Shown in pieces: positions 40,303 through 44,535 of a stretch of 44,535 bases of DNA. How positions within the stretch are numbered: the first letter of the stretch is position 1; every line of letters begins with the position of its first letter. The DNA is from a virus. Both the position numbers and the translations under genes were made by a program. The DNA lies in IMG/VR virus record IMGVR_UViG_3300030098_005058, positions 1 through 44,535 of that record; one strand, written 5' to 3'. A model generated the notes under the pieces. That model did no database searches, had not been told where the DNA came from, and was given only the letters and a program-made list of their open reading frames with translations.

Positions 40303-41446
40303 AATAATCCCCTCCTAAGAATGTTCTGATTTCGTCATCTCTATCACAAACCTCACATATATTATATTGACCATATATAGTAATCTCTTCCTCTAGGACA
40401 GATTCAGTACAACCATCACAGTTTATCAATTTAGAATATCTAGAAGGCCATTTAGAGTCGCAACTAGGACTATCTTCATTACTACAACCATAACAAGTCA
40501 TATTTTCATTAACATAGAGTAACTTGTCTGGGTCAAAATAACTCTGACAGAACTCGCATTGATACTGAGTATCAGATATATATTGACAATTAGTACAAAT
40601 ACATTCATAATTATATGTATCCTTATCACAGATTCCACATTTTGTAGGCATAGATGTATAAGTACCATAGTTATATTGTCTAGGATTATAGCCATAATAA
40701 TAGTAATTATCATAACTAATCTTCGGAGTAAATTTCTCTGAAGTATATGCAGGCTTCTTAGAAAAATCTCTAGTATCTATTTTAAAGATATATTCATTCT
40801 GTAGGGATTGAGTCTTTAACATTAACCCAGAGGCTCTTAATCCTTCTTCTAATATATCTCTGGTAGATGCCCAAAATAGAGTCTTAGCTTTTTTCCAATA
40901 GGTGAAATTAATAGGTCTAGAGTCATCTCTTAAAAGATATAACTCGTAGGGATTATCCTTAACAAAAGTTAAAGCATAGTCTCCACTTAATTTCTCTACA
41001 CCTTCCTTAACTCCATACTTATCAATAGATGCAAAAATGGCTTCAGAATCTACTTCAATGTCTATATTCATCTCAGATGCTAGACTATCGTGATTTCTTA
41101 AAACTCCATTGTGAGCACCGATAACTCCACCTATACTAAATGGGTGAGAGTTTTTTGCTGATATAGTGCCGTGAGTTGCTAGCCTAACGTGTCCTAGACC
41201 TACAGTAGTATCTCTATTGATACCACTTAAGACAGTATCCCAATCGCTATGACTAGTCATCTCTACACTAGACAACGTAGACTTCCAGATATTATTATAT
41301 CTTGGTGAAATAAGGGCAATCCCTGTACTGTCATCTCCTCTAACTATAGAGGAATCAGCTAGATTGCTAATTACTTCACGGATTTTCTCTATCTGGAAAT
41401 CATTCTGTGATTCGCCTTTCTTAGCGAAACCGAAAATTCCACACAT
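40295..41446 (-). CDS. Class II glutamine amidotransferase (Ntn glutaminase) with C-terminal Zn array, 383 aa
   Basis: MCGIFGFAK gives the Cys2 nucleophile after Met removal. GLGHVRLATHG (83-93), HPF (101-103), AHNG (111-114), DSE (133-135) and GDY (155-157) match the GATase II domain, which releases ammonia from glutamine. No SIS or synthetase domain follows; residues 270-366 hold about 14 cysteines in LIM-like pairs, with a Tyr/Asn-rich linker (245-262) between. It would feed ammonia to a separate ligase: the amidoligases on either side are the obvious partners. AAAAGGAG precedes the ATG. Confidence 0.9.
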   Translation of the reverse strand: MCGIFGFAKKGESQNDFQIEKIREVISNLADSSIVRGDDSTGIALISPRYNNIWKSTLSSVEMTSHSDWDTVLSGINRDTTVGLGHVRLATHGTISAKNSHPFSIGGVIGAHNGVLRNHDSLASEMNIDIEVDSEAIFASIDKYGVKEGVEKLSGDYALTFVKDNPYELYLLRDDSRPINFTYWKKAKTLFWASTRDILEEGLRASGLMLKTQSLQNEYIFKIDTRDFSKKPAYTSEKFTPKISYDNYYYYGYNPRQYNYGTYTSMPTKCGICDKDTYNYECICTNCQYISDTQYQCEFCQSYFDPDKLLYVNENMTCYGCSNEDSPSCDSKWPSRYSKLINCDGCTESVLEEEITIYGQYNICEVCDRDDEIRTFLGGDYCD

Positions 41447-41495
41447 AGTGTTTTCTCCTTTTTTTATTATTAAATAAATCTTTCTTTACTAAATA

Positions 41496-41642
41496 TCATT
41501 TTGTGCTTTCTTTAGATATTCTTTTATTCATATTGTCAATAGCATTTTCCAAATTATCAATAGCACTATATATATCACCACCTTCACGAAGGTCATATAA
41601 GATATTCTCTAAATCTTGAATTACCTCTTTTATTTCTTCCAT
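41496..41642 (-). CDS. Small acidic helical protein, 48 aa
   Basis: AAGGAG with a seven-base spacer precedes the ATG. Single amphipathic helix-pair (EEIKEVIQDLENILYDLREG, then YSAIDNLENAIDNMNKRI). Lies in the gap between the amidoligase and glutaminase genes and may be a subunit or coiled-coil adaptor. No family recognised. Confidence 0.65.
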   Translation of the reverse strand: MEEIKEVIQDLENILYDLREGGDIYSAIDNLENAIDNMNKRISKESTK

Positions 41643-41665
41643 TTTATTTCTCCTTTTTTTATTTG

Positions 41666-43384
41666 TTAGTAAATCATTGATTGCTCCATATAATATAGGT
41701 AGAACTCAGGTATCCCTAGATAATAGAAAAACTCTTTAGGGGTAACGTCGCTACTATCAATAATTATATCTTTTAAATTTTTGTTAATATTAAATGAGTT
41801 CTCTACAATAGATAGGCACAAAGAAATCCAATTCTCTATTTCGTGCATATTAAAAGTAGAGTGATGGTATCTAAACTCTATTGTTCCGTGAACAATCCTA
41901 GAGTGAATGTTTAGTCCTCTATATCTAGAGTCATTATATTTAGCATCATCTACAGAAGTATTAGAAATAGTCCTGTACCATAACTCTGTATAATCTCTTA
42001 GAGTCTTTATATCTAGCAGACTATTTGTATTTATATTAGGCAAAGGTTTACAATAACTATTTCCTTCTCTATTTTTTGGTAGCATATTAAAAATCCATTT
42101 TTCTAATATATATCCCAATGCTAGACAATTTTTCATTTCTTCTAATTGCATATCTAGAGCGTTAACGTGTATATGTAGTCCACAACTATTATTAACATAG
42201 CCTCCAGTATTGCTAATCATATTTGTTAATCTCTCTATATCGTTAAGCAGAGTATCTCCATTTGTAGGAAATTTCATTACATACTCAGAGCCAAAGTCTT
42301 CATCATCAATAGAGGTATCTCCAACTATTCTCCAACCTCTTGGTATAGAGAGTCCTTCCCAATCGTGAACACATTCAATCTCTACTCCAACATTTCTACG
42401 AAATTTATTTCTCTTAAAACTGTTAGATTTCTTATGACTTGCTGGGTTAATCGCTCTCTGAGGTACTCTGTAAAATTCTCTAATAACATCTTCAGAGCAA
42501 TGTTTACAATGAACTTCACCATTTATTTCTAGAGATTTATCAAATTCTAAATCGCCGCATAGTCTACAGAGAACCATTTTACTAGAGCAACTAAGACATA
42601 TAGAGCCGTTCTTTTCTATAATAGTTGCATCTCTATAAGTCATATATTTCCCTGCTTTATTTAGTATTAGATAATCTTTATCACATAGTTTACAATTAAA
42701 TTTAGAATGATGAGCACATTCAGAACAGTAAGTTTCTATATATAGGTTGCCAGTAGATTTATCATTTGTAAGAAACTGATGTCCTCTATGGTCTGATATT
42801 ACCATAGAGTGAATTAGAACTCTCTTATCACAGCTCTTACAAGTTTGTACAGTACAGCTATTTTCTATATTTTTTAATTCTAGATATTCGTAGATTATCT
42901 CTCCAGCAGTAGAATTACTGAGTGTAGCAAAATAATCACAAGCAATTCCTCTAGAGTATTTATTCCAATTATATACCTTCTCTTTTATAGAATTTTTATC
43001 ATCTCTAAATACTCTAATAACTTTTCTACTTTTATCTACTACAGCTATATCATTATATGGTAAGCTACCTCTCTGATTTGCTCCTATTAGCATAACATAG
43101 GCTTTATTATTAGAGCGTATACTAATTACTATCCCTGCTCTAGTCTTATATATATCAGGCTCTACCTCAACCTCTACACCTACTAAATCATTAAGATGTA
43201 ATTCGTAGGAATCAGATACTGTCCCATTAAATATATACTCTTTATCAAACCATATAGAAAAATCTTTCCCAGAATTATCTATTATTCTAACTAGATATTG
43301 ATTTCTGTCTATGTTTTCATCTACTATTGAGCCTCTATAGACTCTATAGTTAAAGAGTACGTAGCATTTACTACCTATATGCAT
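41666..43384 (-). CDS. Amidoligase_2-type enzyme with N-terminal SH3-like region and LIM-like Zn array, 572 aa
   Basis: Motifs match the paralogue at 38718-39995: GVEIEC (333-338), DTS (356-358), CGLHIHVNALD (401-411), GTIEFRYHHS (500-509), with CKP near 445. Residues about 1-125 look like two KOW/SH3-type barrels (KCYVLFNYRVYRGSIVDEN, then DLVGVEVEVEPDIYKTRAGI). Residues 177-296 hold 16 cysteines in CxxC pairs. AAGGAGG precedes the ATG. It is an early gene: only about five small genes separate it from the presumed start of the minus-strand unit past the junction. Confidence 0.85.
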   Translation of the reverse strand: MHIGSKCYVLFNYRVYRGSIVDENIDRNQYLVRIIDNSGKDFSIWFDKEYIFNGTVSDSYELHLNDLVGVEVEVEPDIYKTRAGIVISIRSNNKAYVMLIGANQRGSLPYNDIAVVDKSRKVIRVFRDDKNSIKEKVYNWNKYSRGIACDYFATLSNSTAGEIIYEYLELKNIENSCTVQTCKSCDKRVLIHSMVISDHRGHQFLTNDKSTGNLYIETYCSECAHHSKFNCKLCDKDYLILNKAGKYMTYRDATIIEKNGSICLSCSSKMVLCRLCGDLEFDKSLEINGEVHCKHCSEDVIREFYRVPQRAINPASHKKSNSFKRNKFRRNVGVEIECVHDWEGLSIPRGWRIVGDTSIDDEDFGSEYVMKFPTNGDTLLNDIERLTNMISNTGGYVNNSCGLHIHVNALDMQLEEMKNCLALGYILEKWIFNMLPKNREGNSYCKPLPNINTNSLLDIKTLRDYTELWYRTISNTSVDDAKYNDSRYRGLNIHSRIVHGTIEFRYHHSTFNMHEIENWISLCLSIVENSFNINKNLKDIIIDSSDVTPKEFFYYLGIPEFYLYYMEQSMIY

Positions 43385-43387
43385 ACT

Positions 43388-43519
43388 CTACCTCCTTAGC
43401 TTAGACCTTATCCAATGTAGACATATCGTCGCATACCCTACTAGAGCAAGTAGAGAAGGGTGTCCTTCTCCACATAGCCCTAGAGAGTGAAGGATAATAT
43501 GCCTTAACTCCTCACTCAT
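43388..43519 (-). CDS. Small hydrophobic protein, 43 aa
   Basis: ATG 43519 overlaps the end of the next upstream gene and follows AGAGG. The middle (HPSLLALVGYATICLHWI) is hydrophobic enough for one membrane helix. Its stop lies just before the amidoligase start, and the end also encodes that gene's AAGGAGG. The coding status is less sure than for its neighbours. Confidence 0.45.
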   Translation of the reverse strand: MSEELRHIILHSLGLCGEGHPSLLALVGYATICLHWIRSKLRR

Positions 43520-43652
43520 AGAGTGTAACCTCTTTAGACTTAAGCCTATCTGTAGACTTCTTTCCAAATCCAAACTCTATGATTCTCTTAGTAACTACCT
43601 TTTTCTTCTTAGGAGCCATTAAGAGTTTAACTTGTTTCTTAGCAGATTTCAT
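43512..43652 (-). CDS. Small basic Lys-rich protein, 46 aa
   Basis: GGAGAG precedes the ATG 43652. Lys-rich throughout (KSAKKQVKLLMAPKKKKVVT, then IIEFGFGKKSTDRL). Overlaps the following gene by eight bases. Nucleic-acid binding is plausible, but no family is recognised. Confidence 0.6.
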   Translation of the reverse strand: MKSAKKQVKLLMAPKKKKVVTKRIIEFGFGKKSTDRLKSKEVTLYE

Positions 43653-43688
43653 TACTCTCTCCTTATTCTATTATTAACATAAATTATT

Positions 43689-43868
43689 TTATTTGTCTTC
43701 TATAGGATAACCCATATCTAGCTGTTCACTTACTAGAGATTTATATAGTTGATATAAATTTTCTAAGTGAGTCAAATCTCTTTCATTTACAATAGAGCCT
43801 TGTTTCTCTATTTTATCCTCTAGGTAACTGATAGATTCTTCTACTTCGTTTAATGTTAATTTACTCAT
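43689..43868 (-). CDS. Small acidic coiled-coil protein, 59 aa
   Basis: The ATG at 43868 follows GGAGAG and was preferred over one four codons upstream. Amphipathic helix with Glu/Leu heptads (LNEVEESISYLEDKIEKQG, then LENLYQLYKSLVSEQL). Unknown. Confidence 0.6.
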   Translation of the reverse strand: MSKLTLNEVEESISYLEDKIEKQGSIVNERDLTHLENLYQLYKSLVSEQLDMGYPIEDK

Positions 43869-43895
43869 TATTCTCTCCATTTACTTTCTACATTA

Positions 43896-44420
43896 TTACT
43901 TATCTAAAACTTCCGAATTTCTACCGAACCCTTGTAAGTATTTACCCTTAGCTGTAGGCTTAAAGCATACTCTAGTATCACGCTTTCTCTCAGTGCGTCC
44001 GTTCTCAAAAATTCTCATATCTATCTTTTTAACTTTCTCATAATTAGGTAATCTAGACTTAGTGTTTTTTCTTAATTTGTAATTATACCTGAGAACACGT
44101 TGTCTATCAATGCAGTCCTGTACTAAGTTATCCACGTCTACAAATGAGGTATAAATAGAGTTTGATTCTAAGTCTTTAATAATCAAGTTTCTATTAGATT
44201 TCCTTGCTAGAGTCCTACACCTCTCTATAAGTACCCTCAAGGAGTCGACGCCAACTATAGACATTTTCCGTTTGATAGGTTTTACTATATCTAGTATTCT
44301 AAATTCCTCTACAAACTCCACTATATAATCTACTCCATTCTCTACTGCGTGGAAGTCTAGAGTGATGTCAAATCTAGATTCTGCGTTCTCCTCTATAAAA
44401 TTATTTATAGGGGTTTTCAT
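43896..44420 (-). CDS. Hypothetical protein, 174 aa (complete copy)
   Basis: First part lies in the right terminal redundancy, and the complete reading frame is here. Alpha/beta N-terminal half (FHAVENGVDYIVEFVEEFRI, RVLIERCRTLARKSNRN), and a strongly basic C-terminal half (YNYKLRKNTKSRLPNYEKV, RTERKRDTRVCFKPTAKGK). Basic C-terminus suggests nucleic-acid contact, but no family is recognised. A terminator lies upstream at 44460-44490, so a promoter must be close before the ATG or transcription reads through. Confidence 0.65.
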   Translation of the reverse strand: MKTPINNFIEENAESRFDITLDFHAVENGVDYIVEFVEEFRILDIVKPIKRKMSIVGVDSLRVLIERCRTLARKSNRNLIIKDLESNSIYTSFVDVDNLVQDCIDRQRVLRYNYKLRKNTKSRLPNYEKVKKIDMRIFENGRTERKRDTRVCFKPTAKGKYLQGFGRNSEVLDK

Positions 44421-44459
44421 TTTTCTATATTTCTCCTGTAGTTTTTAGGTTATGTAGAA

Positions 44460-44489
44460 AAAAAAGGGCTGTAGAATATACCAGCCCTT
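44460..44489 (-). terminator. Terminator hairpin, right-end copy
   Basis: Same 8-bp stem as at 252-277 (arms 44464-44471 and 44482-44489), with eight T on the minus strand. One more base in the run than in the left copy. Confidence 0.8.
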
Positions 44490-44521
44490 GTTTTTATCCT
44501 GTTTACTATTAAAAGCACTAT

Positions 44522-44535
44522 CTATTCACCTGTAG
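44522..44535 (-). CDS. C-terminal codons of the 183-aa gene (right-end copy)
   Basis: Encodes only the final four residues and the stop of the gene at 310-861, the rest being off the window edge. It arises from the circular overlap, not a further gene. Confidence 0.8.

Larger units (their letters stand above)
44213..44535. repeat. Right copy of the imperfect terminal redundancy
   Basis: Counterpart of 1-323. In the coding part, four of the five substitutions are silent third-position changes and one is Thr/Ala; both indels lie between genes. That pattern fits natural variants under selection and argues against random read error. Confidence 0.95.

Noticed and set aside
44128-44136. DnaA-box-like TTATCCACG
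   Set aside because: Single copy inside a coding gene with one mismatch to TTATCCACA; no cluster.
1-44535. Alternative genetic code (stop reassignment)
   Set aside because: TAA, TAG and TGA each terminate genes with normal overlaps (for example TAG 12241-12243, TGA 1868-1870).
1-44535. CRISPR array, integrase or lysogeny cassette
   Set aside because: No regular direct repeats with spacers, no tyrosine or serine integrase motif and no repressor/antirepressor pair were seen.

Overview
The window is an essentially complete, AT-rich, tailed-phage genome, most likely a short-tailed (podovirus-like) phage assembled from an environmental or metagenomic sample. Evidence is a full packaging and virion gene series (small and large terminase, portal, scaffold, major capsid protein, adaptors, a nozzle-like protein, fibres, giant internal or ejection proteins) with no tape-measure, sheath or tail-tube genes. 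About 323 bases at the left end recur at the right end with five substitutions and two one-base indels, so the unit genome is about 44.2 kb and circular or circularly permuted. The standard code applies: TAA, TAG and TGA all end genes. Shine-Dalgarno sites (AGGAG, AAGGAG) are strong almost everywhere, which argues against a Bacteroidetes-type host, but the host cannot be named. I see no tRNA, CRISPR, insertion sequence, integrase, DNA polymerase or RNA polymerase.

Layout: a 648-bp non-coding divergent control region (862-1509) separates two transcription units. Leftward, across the circular junction, runs the minus-strand set: 861-310, then 44420 down to 30791. It starts with small unknown proteins, continues with two amidoligases and a class II glutamine amidotransferase (43384-38718), then a recombination and replication block: Cas4/RecB-like exonuclease, Rad52-like annealing protein, DUF669-like ssDNA-binding protein, an HTH protein, a structured RNA, many small zinc proteins, a Holliday-junction-resolvase-like nuclease, a DnaB helicase and another PD-(D/E)XK-like protein. 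Rightward runs the plus-strand set (1510-30776): a DEDD exonuclease, terminases, virion genes, a lysis cassette (holin-like proteins, M15 endopeptidase) and the tail or ejection proteins. The two units converge with only 14 bp between stop codons at about 30777-30790.

How the genes fit together: DnaB must load host polymerase, because the phage has none. Exonuclease, annealing protein, ssDNA-binding protein and resolvase form a single-strand-annealing recombination module that would also make concatemers for terminase. The most unusual content is a dispersed amide-chemistry set: two paralogous amidoligase_2-type enzymes, a Ntn glutaminase (GATase II), a gamma-glutamylcyclotransferase-like protein between the terminase genes, and an AsnRS/AsnA-like adenylating enzyme beside the lysis genes. 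Three of these enzymes carry long LIM-like Cys-rich arrays. I infer an ATP-dependent peptide or amide modification pathway whose target is unknown. A second strong signal is a minus-strand structured RNA at 35576-35758, whose helices close with G-U pairs only when read on the minus strand.
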